64,000 bases of DNA from Roseibium album. GTDB lineage: Bacteria; Pseudomonadota; Alphaproteobacteria; Rhizobiales; Stappiaceae. Under the pieces are notes generated by a model. That model was given only the letters and a program-made list of their open reading frames with translations, was not told the DNA's origin and searched no databases. Positions 51,446 to 60,562 of this stretch are shown piece after piece. The position numbers were made by a program, and so were the translations under genes. The stretch lies in contig NZ_CXWE01000003.1 in NCBI RefSeq assembly GCF_001404515.1, positions 1-64,000 on the forward strand, in the 5' to 3' direction. How positions within the stretch are numbered: position 1 is the first letter of the stretch; each line of letters opens with the position of its first letter.

Positions 51446-52398
51446 TGTCGATGGATCTGGAGCACCTTAAGCAAAAATACCCCGGCGCCAAAACATTCAG
51501 TTTTGGCGATGGCGAGGAGCTGAGCAGCGATCTGATCGGACTCGTGCGGGCCGGAAAGAAGACGGCAACCTGCGGTGCACTTCGCGACTTTGAATCCGGC
51601 GAGGAGGCCATGCCCGTGACCGGCCGCAGGGACATCGCTCTCAACTGGAACGGAACACCGGCGCTTGTTCTGGAAACCCTTGATGTATCGACCACACGGT
51701 TTTGCGACGTTACAGAAGATTTCGCCTTGGCCGAGGGTGAAAATGAAGACCTGAAAGGCTGGCGCGCAGATCATCAGGCGTTTTTCGAACGCAACGGCGG
51801 CTTTGAACCCACAATGTGGCTGGTCTGCGAACGCTTCAGATTGATTGAAGACCTTCAGGATGCGCAGTGCGAAAGGCAAGCCATGAGCCGGATCACGAGT
51901 CTTGTAGGAGACATAACGAAAATTGAGGCGGACGCCATCGTCAACGCCGCAAACTCCTCTCTGCTGGGCGGCGGCGGTGTGGACGGTGCGATCCACCGTG
52001 CCGCAGGACAGGAACTCGTCCAGGAATGCCGTCTTCTGCATGGTTGCAAGACCGGTCAGGCGAAAATCACATCCGGATACAGATTGCCGGCAAGACATGT
52101 CATTCACACTGTCGGGCCGGTCTGGCGCGGCGGTGAGGAAGGCGAACCCGACCTGCTTGCCAGTTGCTATGAAACCAGCCTTCGGCTTGCCGCGGAGTAC
52201 AGTTGCAAGACCGTTGCCTTCCCGGCGATCTCTACCGGCATCTACGGTTATCCAGCCGACCTGGCAGCGGGAACCGCAATCAAAGCCATTCGAAGTGCCC
52301 TCGGCGATCTGCCTGGTATCGAAAGCGTCATGCTGGTGGCGTTTGATGAACAGGCCCATGCACATCTCGTGAAGGCGCTGAAGAGGAAAGAAGACTGA
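51445..52398 (+). CDS. ASCH domain-macro domain fusion protein
   Basis: A 317-residue two-domain protein. Residues 1-135 are an ASCH domain: [20 protein letters not shown], then [16 protein letters not shown], a basic-loop pattern seen in ASCH proteins thought to bind RNA or act as cytidine-derivative amidohydrolases. Residues 147-315 are a MacroD-type macro domain with [44 protein letters not shown] and [11 protein letters not shown], the set found in O-acetyl-ADP-ribose/ADP-ribosyl-aspartate hydrolases. An internal ATG at 51883 behind AAAGG could also give the macro domain alone. It overlaps mccB (TAATG) and mccA (TGATG) by one base each, so it is embedded in the operon. Confidence 0.88.
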   Translation: MSMDLEHLKQKYPGAKTFSFGDGEELSSDLIGLVRAGKKTATCGALRDFESGEEAMPVTGRRDIALNWNGTPALVLETLDVSTTRFCDVTEDFALAEGENEDLKGWRADHQAFFERNGGFEPTMWLVCERFRLIEDLQDAQCERQAMSRITSLVGDITKIEADAIVNAANSSLLGGGGVDGAIHRAAGQELVQECRLLHGCKTGQAKITSGYRLPARHVIHTVGPVWRGGEEGEPDLLASCYETSLRLAAEYSCKTVAFPAISTGIYGYPADLAAGTAIKAIRSALGDLPGIESVMLVAFDEQAHAHLVKALKRKED

Positions 52399-54389
52399 TG
52401 TTCAAGAAAATCCTCATAGCCAACCGCGGGGAGATCGCCTGCAGGGTAATGGCAACCGCAAGAAGCCTGGGAATCAGGACCGTCGCCGTTTATTCCGATG
52501 CCGATGCAAACGCCAAGCATGTCGCCATGGCGGATGAAGCGTTCCACATCGGGCCGGCACCCGTATCTGAAAGTTATCTGCAGGTAGACAGGATCATTGA
52601 GGCCTGCCGGACAAGTGGCGCCGAAGCAGTCCATCCAGGTTACGGTTTCCTGTCCGAAAACCCGCATTTCGTCGAAGCGCTGGACAAGGCCGGGATCACC
52701 TTTATCGGCCCGAGCGCCGCTTCCATTCGAGCCATGGGCCTGAAGGACGCGGCCAAGGTCCTGATGGAACAGGCTGGCGTTCCGGTGGTACCCGGCTACC
52801 ACGGCGACAACCAGGATCCGGCTTATCTGAAGGCGCGGGCAAGCGAAATCGGTTATCCGGTTCTCATCAAGGCGCGTGCCGGCGGTGGCGGCAAGGGCAT
52901 GAGGCGTGTCGACGATCCTGCAGATTTCCTGGAGGCTCTGTCCGGAGCACAACGCGAAGGCGAGGCCAGTTTCGGAGATGGTCAGGTGCTGATTGAAAAA
53001 TATCTCACCAGGCCGCGTCATATCGAGATCCAGGTATTTGGCGACACACATGGCAACGCGGTTCATCTGTTTGAGCGGGACTGTTCCCTGCAGAGACGTC
53101 ATCAGAAGGTGATCGAGGAAGCCCCTGCCCCCGGCATGACGGATGAAATGCGGGCCGCGATGGGCAACGCGGCGGTCAAGGCCGCAAGAGCCATCAACTA
53201 TTCGGGGGCTGGAACCATAGAGTTCATTGCTGACGTTTCCGAAGGACTCAATCCTGACCGGTTCTATTTCATGGAAATGAACACACGCCTTCAGGTCGAG
53301 CATCCGGTCACGGAATTGATCACCGGAGAAGATCTCGTTGAATGGCAACTACGTGTCGCATCCGGCGAGCCCCTGCCGAAACTGCAGCAAGAACTTTCCT
53401 TCTCCGGCTGGGCTTTCGAGGCAAGGCTCTACGCTGAAGACGCACCGAAAGGATTTCTTCCGGCAATCGGCACTCTGGAGCACTTGTCCCTGCCTGAAAG
53501 GATTGCACGAGTGGACAGTGGTGTTCGCCCCGGCGACGAAATTACACCTTATTACGACCCGATGATTGCCAAGGTGATCGTCAACGGCCCGACCCGGGAC
53601 GCAGCGCTCGGCAAACTGCTTTCGGCTCTGGAAGCTACGGAAGTTGCCGGCTGCGTGACCAATGCCGGTTTCCTGTCCGCCCTTTGCCGGCACGAGGATT
53701 TTGCGGCTGGTGATGTCGATACCGGTCTGATCGACCGGGACCTTGAAGATCTCATTGAAGAACCTGAAGTCCCGGAAGACGCTGTGGCGCTCGCCGCGCT
53801 CACGGCCCTCGGCCTGACAAGACCTGCTTGCGGAAACGATCCGTTCGAAACTCTGGCAGGGTGGCGCATCTGGAGCGCATCGCGCCAGTTCGCACTCCTT
53901 GAGGTCGGTGGTGAACGCCGCGACACCGAAGTTCGCGCTCTCGGTAATCGGCGGTTCGCGGTACATCTTGAGGGTGGGGTACGCACCTATACGATCATTG
54001 ATGTCAACGGCGGCACTTTCACCTACGACTGCGAAGGCCATCGTGCCAGTACTGTTGTGGTCGAAAGTACCGATGGTCTTACCGTCTTCTTGAACGGGCA
54101 CGCATTTGCGATCGGTTTGCCCGATACGCTGAGCGCTGACGAAGAAGCAACCGTTGCCGGCGATCAGCTGATTGCGCCGATGCCAGGTCTGGTTAAGGTC
54201 TTGTCGGCAGCGCCCGGCGATACCGTGACCAAAGATCAACCGCTCGTCATCCTTGAAGCCATGAAAATGGAACACACGCTCAAGGCACCGCGGGATGGCG
54301 TGATCGCAGAAATATTCGCCACGGAAGGCGAGCAGGTAACCGACGGCACGACGCTTCTTGCACTTGTGGAGGAAACCGATGCTGCCTGA
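52398..54389 (+). CDS. mccA: Methylcrotonoyl-CoA carboxylase, biotin carboxylase/biotin carrier subunit
   Basis: Alpha subunit carrying biotin carboxylase and biotin carrier domains (663 residues). The N-terminus FKKILIANRGEIACRV, the ATP-grasp glycine loop KARAGGGGKGMRRV and the catalytic MEMNTRLQVEHPVTE are intact. A middle BT-like domain connects to the C-terminal carrier, whose biotinylated lysine is K623 in EAMKMEH. Together with MccB it carboxylates 3-methylcrotonyl-CoA. The start overlaps the ASCH-macro stop and the end overlaps the synthetase start by 11 bp. Confidence 0.95.
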   Translation: MFKKILIANRGEIACRVMATARSLGIRTVAVYSDADANAKHVAMADEAFHIGPAPVSESYLQVDRIIEACRTSGAEAVHPGYGFLSENPHFVEALDKAGITFIGPSAASIRAMGLKDAAKVLMEQAGVPVVPGYHGDNQDPAYLKARASEIGYPVLIKARAGGGGKGMRRVDDPADFLEALSGAQREGEASFGDGQVLIEKYLTRPRHIEIQVFGDTHGNAVHLFERDCSLQRRHQKVIEEAPAPGMTDEMRAAMGNAAVKAARAINYSGAGTIEFIADVSEGLNPDRFYFMEMNTRLQVEHPVTELITGEDLVEWQLRVASGEPLPKLQQELSFSGWAFEARLYAEDAPKGFLPAIGTLEHLSLPERIARVDSGVRPGDEITPYYDPMIAKVIVNGPTRDAALGKLLSALEATEVAGCVTNAGFLSALCRHEDFAAGDVDTGLIDRDLEDLIEEPEVPEDAVALAALTALGLTRPACGNDPFETLAGWRIWSASRQFALLEVGGERRDTEVRALGNRRFAVHLEGGVRTYTIIDVNGGTFTYDCEGHRASTVVVESTDGLTVFLNGHAFAIGLPDTLSADEEATVAGDQLIAPMPGLVKVLSAAPGDTVTKDQPLVILEAMKMEHTLKAPRDGVIAEIFATEGEQVTDGTTLLALVEETDAA

Positions 54390-56007
54390 CGCTGATAGCT
54401 ACGACGCGCTGACGGCGAGATTTGCGTGGAACATTCCGGAGCGGTTCAACATCGGAGCCGCGGTCTGTGACGTCTGGGCGGACAGGGAACCAACCCGCGA
54501 AGCGCTGATCTATGTTGACGAGGGCGGCGACACCGCCCGTTACACCTACGCCGACCTGAAGCGCCTGTCGAACCAGCTTGCCAATCTGCTCGTCAGCCGC
54601 AACGTTGCGCCCGGAGACCGAATTGGTGTCCTGCTGCCACAACGTCCGGAAACCGCATTTGCGCATATCGCCGCGCTGAAACTGGGTGCCGTCACCATAC
54701 CTCTCTTCACGCTGTTTGGCGAGGAAGCCCTGGAATACAGGTTGCGCGATTCAGGTACGAAGGCGGTAATCACAGATGCCGGCGGGGCTGCGAAGCTGGC
54801 AGGGCTTCGAGACCGGCTACCGGAATTGACCACTGTCTTTTGTGTCGATGGCGAAGATGGCAGCGCGGATGACCTTGCCAGTCACATGGCAGGACACGAG
54901 GATGTTTTCACGCCTTTCGATACCGCCGCCGACGATCCTGCAATCATCATCTACACTTCCGGCACCACCGGCCAGCCCAAGGGCGCACTGCACGGACACA
55001 GGGTCCTGCTCGGCCATCTGCCCGGCGTTGAAATGAGCCACGATTTTCTTGGGCAGCCGGGGGATCGCATCTGGACGCCCGCTGACTGGGCCTGGATCGG
55101 CGGTCTGCTCGACGTGCTCATGCCTGCACTCTACCTCGGGGTTCCAGTCGTTGCCTGCCGCTTCCGGAAATTCACCGCAGAAGCAGCTTTCCAGCTTCTG
55201 GAGGATCAGAAGGTCCGGAACGCCTTTCTGCCCCCAACAGCGCTCAAGCTGATGCGGCAGATACCGCAACCACGGGAAAGGTGGACTTTCGAGCTTCGCT
55301 CCGTCGCATCGGGGGGCGAAACACTCGGGACGGAACTGATCGACTGGGGCCGCAAGACTTTCGGTCTGACGATCAACGAATTCTACGGGCAGACCGAGTG
55401 CAACATGATCGTCTCCAGTTGCAGTCGGATCATGGAAACCCGCCCTGGCATCATGGGTCGTGCCGTCCCTGGTCATCATGTCGCGATCGTCGACGACAAT
55501 GGCCGGGAACTGCCTCCGGAAACGCTCGGCAACATTGCCGTCAAACGGCCGGATCCCGTAATGTTTCTCGAATACTGGAACAACCCCGACGCAACGAAAA
55601 GGAAATTCGCAGGCGACTGGCTGCTCACCGGCGATACAGGTGTCCGCGACGCAAGGGGCTGGCTGCGCTTTGTCGGACGCGATGATGACGTCATCACGTC
55701 ATCCGGCTATCGCATCGGACCGGGTGAAATCGAGGACTGCCTCATCCGTCATCCGGCTGTTGCCATGGCGGGCGTCGTCGGCAAACCGGACCCGCAACGA
55801 ACGGAAATCGTCAAGGCCTACATCGTTCTGAAACCCGGCATCGAACAAACCGACCGGCTCGCAGCGGAAATTGCCGACTTCGTCAAGACCCGGCTGGCTG
55901 CCCACGAATACCCGCGGGAAGTCTCCTTCGTTGAAGCGCTGCCAATGACGACCACGGGCAAGGTCATCCGGCGGGAACTGCGCTCCCGCGCCCAGCAGGA
56001 GGCGTGA
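54379..56007 (+). CDS. AMP-binding acyl-CoA synthetase
   Basis: ANL-family ligase of 542 residues that activates a carboxylic acid through an acyl-AMP to its CoA ester. Motifs: IIYTSGTTGQPKGALHGH (P-loop-like, about residue 190), NEFYGQTECNM, and the hinge/A8 region WLRFVGRDDDVITSSGYRIG; the catalytic lysine lies in TTGKVIRREL at the C-terminus. Within this operon it may load isovalerate or another branched acid, or acetoacetate; this is inferred only from location. Confidence 0.9.
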   Translation: MLPDADSYDALTARFAWNIPERFNIGAAVCDVWADREPTREALIYVDEGGDTARYTYADLKRLSNQLANLLVSRNVAPGDRIGVLLPQRPETAFAHIAALKLGAVTIPLFTLFGEEALEYRLRDSGTKAVITDAGGAAKLAGLRDRLPELTTVFCVDGEDGSADDLASHMAGHEDVFTPFDTAADDPAIIIYTSGTTGQPKGALHGHRVLLGHLPGVEMSHDFLGQPGDRIWTPADWAWIGGLLDVLMPALYLGVPVVACRFRKFTAEAAFQLLEDQKVRNAFLPPTALKLMRQIPQPRERWTFELRSVASGGETLGTELIDWGRKTFGLTINEFYGQTECNMIVSSCSRIMETRPGIMGRAVPGHHVAIVDDNGRELPPETLGNIAVKRPDPVMFLEYWNNPDATKRKFAGDWLLTGDTGVRDARGWLRFVGRDDDVITSSGYRIGPGEIEDCLIRHPAVAMAGVVGKPDPQRTEIVKAYIVLKPGIEQTDRLAAEIADFVKTRLAAHEYPREVSFVEALPMTTTGKVIRRELRSRAQQEA

Positions 56008-56185
56008 GACCATTGTTCGCAATGGACCCGATGCCCCCGCGCGTCATCGCTGTAATTTCTTGGGACCAGGTCTCTCCATGCCCGGCAACATTCTCAAACG
56101 CATTGGCATACTGGGATCAGGCATGCGCAATGCCTGTCCGTGACAACAATGTACAAGATCTTTCGCCGCTAACCGGTTTTCCGAA

Positions 56186-57058
56186 ATGAGTCAAAAAATG
56201 TCCGAATTCGTAACCATCTTCGAAATGGGGCCTCGCGATGGACTGCAGAACGAAAAGCAGTTTGTTCCGACCGAACTGAAAATCCAGCTTGTTGACAGGC
56301 TTTCAGACTGCGGCTTCCGGAAAATCGAGGTGACGAGTTTTGTCAGCCCCAAATGGGTGCCGCAGATGGCCGATGCACAAGACGTCATGGATGGAATTTA
56401 TCGCCATCCGGCCGTCGTCTATTCGGTACTGACACCGAACGTCAAGGGCTACACGGCGGCGCGCAAGGCGTCCGCGGACGAAGTTGCGATTTTCGGGTCG
56501 GCATCTGAGGGGTTTTCCAGGAAAAACATCAACTGCTCTGTCGCTGAAAGCATCGAACGGTTCAAGCCGCTTCTTGAAAAGGCGCAGCACGATGACATGC
56601 CGGTACGTGGTTATGTCTCCTGCGTAACGGACTGTCCCTATGACGGACCGACACCTCCTGAGAAAGTCGCCGACGTTGCAAGGCAGCTGTTTGAACTCGG
56701 CTGTTATGAAATTTCGCTTGGCGACACGATCGGGGCAGGAACGCCCGAAACCATCGGCAAGATGCTGGATGCGGTCCTGGAGCATGTTCCGGCGAGCAGG
56801 CTTGCGGGACACTTCCATGACACCAAGGCGCGGGCGCTGGAAAACATCGAGGTTAGTCTTGCAAAGGGACTGCGTATCTTCGACGCGGCGGTCGGTGGCC
56901 TCGGCGGTTGCCCGTATGCACCGGGAGCAAAGGGAAACGTGGCAACCGAGTCGGTTGTTGCACTTGTTGAACGCATGGGATTTGAAACCGGCATCAAGTC
57001 CGACCGTCTGGCGGAAGTTGTGGAGTTTGCCCGCGGCCTGAGGAGGACCGACGCATGA
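56186..57058 (+). CDS. Hydroxymethylglutaryl-CoA lyase
   Basis: Cleaves HMG-CoA to acetoacetate and acetyl-CoA, the last step of leucine breakdown. TIM-barrel protein of 290 residues with the N-terminal EMGPRDGLQNEKQFV and metal-binding HFHDTKARALEN. The active-site signature GGLGGCPYAPGAKGNVATE places the catalytic Cys at residue 242. The start may be ATG 56186 or 56198. A 178-bp gap separates it from the synthetase gene; the short open frame there (56004-56189) looks spurious. It overlaps the next gene by ATGA. Confidence 0.94.
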   Translation: MSQKMSEFVTIFEMGPRDGLQNEKQFVPTELKIQLVDRLSDCGFRKIEVTSFVSPKWVPQMADAQDVMDGIYRHPAVVYSVLTPNVKGYTAARKASADEVAIFGSASEGFSRKNINCSVAESIERFKPLLEKAQHDDMPVRGYVSCVTDCPYDGPTPPEKVADVARQLFELGCYEISLGDTIGAGTPETIGKMLDAVLEHVPASRLAGHFHDTKARALENIEVSLAKGLRIFDAAVGGLGGCPYAPGAKGNVATESVVALVERMGFETGIKSDRLAEVVEFARGLRRTDA

Positions 57059-57843
57059 GTTTCGAGACAATTTCCATCTCTGCGGACGACCGCGGCGTCG
57101 CCACCCTGTTGTTGAACCGGCCCGAAAAACACAATTCACTCTCGGCCCGGATGATTACCGAGCTGGCGGAGGCCGCAGAAAATCTCGGAAATGATCCCGA
57201 TGTGCGGGCCGTGATCCTGACCGGTGCAGGGGCAAGTTTTTGCGCCGGAGGCGATCTCGGCTGGATGCGCGAGCAGTTTGAAGCCGACCGGATGCAGAGG
57301 ATTGCCGAAGCGCGCAGGCTCGCCATGATGCTGAAAGCTCTCAATGAACTTCCAAAGCCGCTGATTGGACGAGTGCAGGGCCAGGCCTTTGGCGGGGGCA
57401 TCGGCATGATGAGTGTCTGCGACACCGTCATCGCCGTTGAAGGCGCCAAATTCGGATTGACGGAGGTCCGACTTGGGCTCATTCCGGCAACCATCAGCCC
57501 CTACGTTCTCGCGCGCATGGGCGAAGGCAAGGCGAGGCGTGTTTTCATGTCGGCCCGCATCTTCAGCGCGCACGAGGCAAAGGACCTGAACCTTGCCGCC
57601 AACGTCGTGTCGGCCGAGGAACTGGATACCGCGGTGGAAAGCGAAATCAGGCCCTATCTCGCAGCCGCACCTGCTGCCGTTGCAGCTTCAAAGGCACTGG
57701 CAAGGTCGCTCGGTCCATCGATCACTGACGAGATTATCGAAGACACGATTGGCCGGCTCGCGGATACCTGGGAAACTCCGGAGGCGCGTGAGGGGATAAA
57801 CGCATTCTTTGACAAGAGAAAACCGGCATGGGTGTCTGGCTGA
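57055..57843 (+). CDS. Enoyl-CoA hydratase, probable methylglutaconyl-CoA hydratase
   Basis: Crotonase-fold enzyme of 262 residues. The oxyanion-hole strands are GAGASFCAGGDLGWM and GQAFGGGIGMMSVCD, and the catalytic-glutamate segment is FGLTEVRLGLIPATISPYV, the arrangement typical of LiuC/AUH-like hydratases. In the operon it would hydrate 3-methylglutaconyl-CoA to HMG-CoA, linking MCC to the lyase upstream. Coupled to the lyase by an ATGA overlap. Confidence 0.88.
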   Translation: MSFETISISADDRGVATLLLNRPEKHNSLSARMITELAEAAENLGNDPDVRAVILTGAGASFCAGGDLGWMREQFEADRMQRIAEARRLAMMLKALNELPKPLIGRVQGQAFGGGIGMMSVCDTVIAVEGAKFGLTEVRLGLIPATISPYVLARMGEGKARRVFMSARIFSAHEAKDLNLAANVVSAEELDTAVESEIRPYLAAAPAAVAASKALARSLGPSITDEIIEDTIGRLADTWETPEAREGINAFFDKRKPAWVSG

Positions 57844-58677
57844 TCAGGTCGTCTGACGTCTTGCGTGCTCGATCAGGGCGGCGATCCGCGCAACTTCGAC
57901 CTGTTCCGACTTTGGCGCTTCCTTTTCCGGTTCGCCATACATGCGCTCCCTGCGCCGGCGGATTTTCTTGCGCTGCCACTCACTGATACCTTCCGGCAGC
58001 TCGATGCCCGCCCGGTCCATGCCGATCAGGATCCTTTGAAGATCAGGTATCAGTTCCGACGAAATTGTGAAGGTTCCGTTGGCAGGGTGCTTGAAGACCA
58101 GCGTCTTTGTGCTTTCAGCGCCATTCAGCAGAACAGCTTTCTTGTGTCCGATCGAACCCATGGTCGACTGGAACCATGCAACCCAGCCGGATGCCTCCCA
58201 AAGGCGGACTTCGACTTTTTTCAGCTCGTCATAGGGAACCCGGGCGCGCAATCCGAATTGGGTAAACTCAAATCCGTTGCCGAAAAAACGGACCCAGGAT
58301 GTCTCTTGCCGGACAGCCACTGCAAAGAATGGAAAACACGCACACGCCGGAACCAACAGGCACAGGGAGATGAGTGCGAGCGCTCCTGTTGTGCTGCCCA
58401 TTCCGATGAACGCGAGTGAGAAGAACAAAATTCCAAGCGTGAAACCCAGCGCGTCGAAGACGATGATTGACGGCCGGCAAACCGGTTTGACCGCTCCGGA
58501 AGGAGCAGATGGTTTGGGAAGTGCCGCATAGATACCCGCCGCCGCGACGAGGCATAACAGGCTGTTCAGCAGCGACATGAAGAAAAATCCGCAAACAATC
58601 GCAAAGACGCTGAGGCTCAAAGGTAATACGCGGCGAATAAATTCAATCTTGGCTGTTTTGCCCAAACCGCTCTCCAT
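57844..58677 (-). CDS. Membrane protein of unknown function
   Basis: I recognise no family. The 277-residue protein has two N-terminal hydrophobic helices (about 17-52), a short loop, two more (about 72-122) and then a cytoplasmic half rich in charged residues. The stretch FGNGFEFTQFGLRARVPYDE to VRLWEA resembles a PH-like (bPH) fold, which is a guess. The tail is strongly basic (KKIRRRRERMYGEPEKE). Its stop codon abuts that of the convergent hydratase gene. Confidence 0.7.
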   Translation of the reverse strand: MESGLGKTAKIEFIRRVLPLSLSVFAIVCGFFFMSLLNSLLCLVAAAGIYAALPKPSAPSGAVKPVCRPSIIVFDALGFTLGILFFSLAFIGMGSTTGALALISLCLLVPACACFPFFAVAVRQETSWVRFFGNGFEFTQFGLRARVPYDELKKVEVRLWEASGWVAWFQSTMGSIGHKKAVLLNGAESTKTLVFKHPANGTFTISSELIPDLQRILIGMDRAGIELPEGISEWQRKKIRRRRERMYGEPEKEAPKSEQVEVARIAALIEHARRQTT

Positions 58678-59051
58678 GCTTTCAGACAGCGAAACCGTAA
58701 CAGACTGGGGAAACTTACTGATTCTGCCATTGAATCAACAGGAGAGATGTAAATCAACAACCAGATCATTCTATCCAAAAACAATGTAACCAATAATCTG
58801 AGTTTTTGCCGGCAAACTCGATTCAATTTGGAAGTAAAACCAGCCATCCTGAATTCCGGTGTTTCCGGTAACCAATTGTAATATATAATACTTGATGCAA
58901 AAAATATCCGAGCGGTCGACAATGACATCCTCAATTCCTCCGAATCTCTCCTGTGATCCGGTTAACGAATGCCTGGGACGCAAGTGTGTGCGTGCGAGGA
59001 AGGAGGCAGCAGAAAATTGACTTCGACAAGCAAAGCCAAATGATCGAACGG
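58678..59051. other. Intergenic region, AT-rich, no gene found
   Basis: This 374-bp stretch between the membrane protein and the LysR remnant contains no credible coding frame, terminator or repeat that I can see. The composition is more AT-rich than the operon before it. Confidence 0.45.
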
Positions 59052-59529
59052 TTACACCAGCCTTCCCGTATCCGGTAGCTCGCCCACGAGCTTGTCATGA
59101 ACCATCGTTAGGCCAGCACCCTCAGGCGCCGCGGAGGAGGCGATGACACAAGTCGAGGAAAGATTGAGTTCCTTGTCCCGGAAGAACGGTTCGCCGCGCG
59201 ACTTGCTCCACGCGCGCCATGTCGCGGTTGTTCCGGCACAATCGAAAAGAACGGCGGCTCTGACGCAGTGCGAGCCAGAAGACGGAAAATGCCAGGTTGC
59301 CTTGCACCGTCATGTCTTTTCCCGTCTTCGCACCGATAGATGCCAGTGTTTTTCGCAGAAAAAGATCACGCCCGAGTTTGGCTTCCAGACTGCGAACATG
59401 TCGACTGATCACAAATTGTGTCAAATGGAGCCCGGCCGCCGCCCGCGCGAAACAGAGGTGACGTGCTGACGCCTCAAAGGCACGCAGCCAGGTAAGCGGT
59501 GGCAGATTTGAGTGCTGCATCACGCGCAT
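59052..59529 (-). pseudogene. LysR family regulator, internally deleted and frameshifted
   Basis: Reading from 59529 (or ATG 59520) the first 65 residues are a clear GcvA-type LysR helix-turn-helix (LPPLTWLRAFEASARHLCFA, ISRHVRSLEAKLGRDLF). The frame then gives only a short stretch (TVQGNLAFSVFWLALR) like the first strand of the effector domain. From about 59222 a second frame reads TWRAWSKSRGEPFF and then GLTMVHDKLVGELPDTGRLV, like the end of a LysR effector domain, stopping at TAA 59052-59054. Roughly 100 middle residues are missing. A working LysR is about 300 residues, so this is dead. It lies divergent from the aldolase gene, its probable former target. Confidence 0.75.
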
Positions 59530-59631
59530 AACCTGTACATTGGTTTTCCTTCTGTCATATCCTTGAATCCATTGTTCGTCAGTCCAGGTTCAGCTTGCCA
59601 AAATCGCCGAACGCCATGAGGGAGAAGCACG

Positions 59632-60387
59632 ATGTTGCAGGTAGCGGAAAACAGAAATCTGACCCATTGGCAGGAACGTGTGGATATGGCTGCGACGTTT
59701 CGCTGGACCGCACGGCTCGACATGCACGAAGCGGTCGCAAACCATTTCAGCCTCGCAGTGAATGACGACGGCACACAGTTTCTCATGAACCCGAACCAGC
59801 GCCATTTCAGCCGCATCAAGGCATCTGACCTTCTGTTTCTGGATGCAAACGATCCTACGACAATGGAAGGGCCAGACGCCCCTGATCCGACTGCCTGGGG
59901 ATTGCACGGATCCCTCCACCGCCTTTGCCCGCATGCCAGGTGTGTCATGCATGTTCATTCGATCCACGCAACTGTGCTCGCCTGTCTCGCTGACAGCAAT
60001 CTGCCGCCCATCGATCAGAATACGGCAATGTTTTACGGTCGGTATGTCATCGATGAGGATTTTGGTGGCCTTGCCTTTGAAGAGGAAGGTGCCCGCTGTG
60101 CCACGCTGCTCTCCGACCCCAAGGTCAAGACGATGATCATGGGCAATCACGGAGTGCTGGTAATCGGTGACACTGTCGCGGACACGTTCAACCGTCTTTA
60201 CTATTTCGAACGGGCAGCGGAGACCTATATCCGCGCCTTGCAGACTGGCCGCCCATTGCGCGTTCTGTCCCACGAGATTGCGGAAAAAACGGCGCAGGAG
60301 CTGGAAGACTACCCCAGCCAGGCCGATCAGCACCTCAGCGAACTCAAGGCCATTCTCGACGGTGAAAACTCGGACTACGCCAGCTGA
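59632..60387 (+). CDS. Class II aldolase/adducin family protein
   Basis: Zinc-dependent class II aldolase-fold protein of 251 residues. Metal ligands are seen in VMHVHSIHATVL (HxH) and in MGNHGVLVIGDT, and the glycine/serine phosphate-binding region in NHFSLAVNDDG is altered from the usual GNxS. Such proteins include fuculose-phosphate aldolase-like enzymes and ones of unknown substrate. It looks intact although its neighbouring regulator is destroyed. Confidence 0.87.
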   Translation: MLQVAENRNLTHWQERVDMAATFRWTARLDMHEAVANHFSLAVNDDGTQFLMNPNQRHFSRIKASDLLFLDANDPTTMEGPDAPDPTAWGLHGSLHRLCPHARCVMHVHSIHATVLACLADSNLPPIDQNTAMFYGRYVIDEDFGGLAFEEEGARCATLLSDPKVKTMIMGNHGVLVIGDTVADTFNRLYYFERAAETYIRALQTGRPLRVLSHEIAEKTAQELEDYPSQADQHLSELKAILDGENSDYAS

Positions 60388-60562
60388 AAATGCGCGACTA
60401 GGTGCCGACCAATGCTTGGTCTTCGGTGTCCGGCTGGACAAGAAGATCCTGAAATCAACCGTCTCCCGTTCCGACAAACCGGGACTTGTCTATCTTGCGG
60501 ACTTGCGAAAAGGATCTGCGGACTGCTGATCACCCAGCGACGATTGCCCGGCATGTCGACTA
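60388..60562. other. Junction region between chromosome-type genes and the mobile element
   Basis: No gene found. There is no tRNA or obvious direct repeat that would mark an attachment site. The boundary between ordinary chromosome and the mobilization genes must lie here or slightly to the right. Confidence 0.35.

Noticed and set aside
56004..56189. 61-codon frame between the acyl-CoA synthetase and HMG-CoA lyase genes
   Set aside because: It overlaps neighbours by a few bases but shows no domain or ribosome binding site; the sequence looks random.
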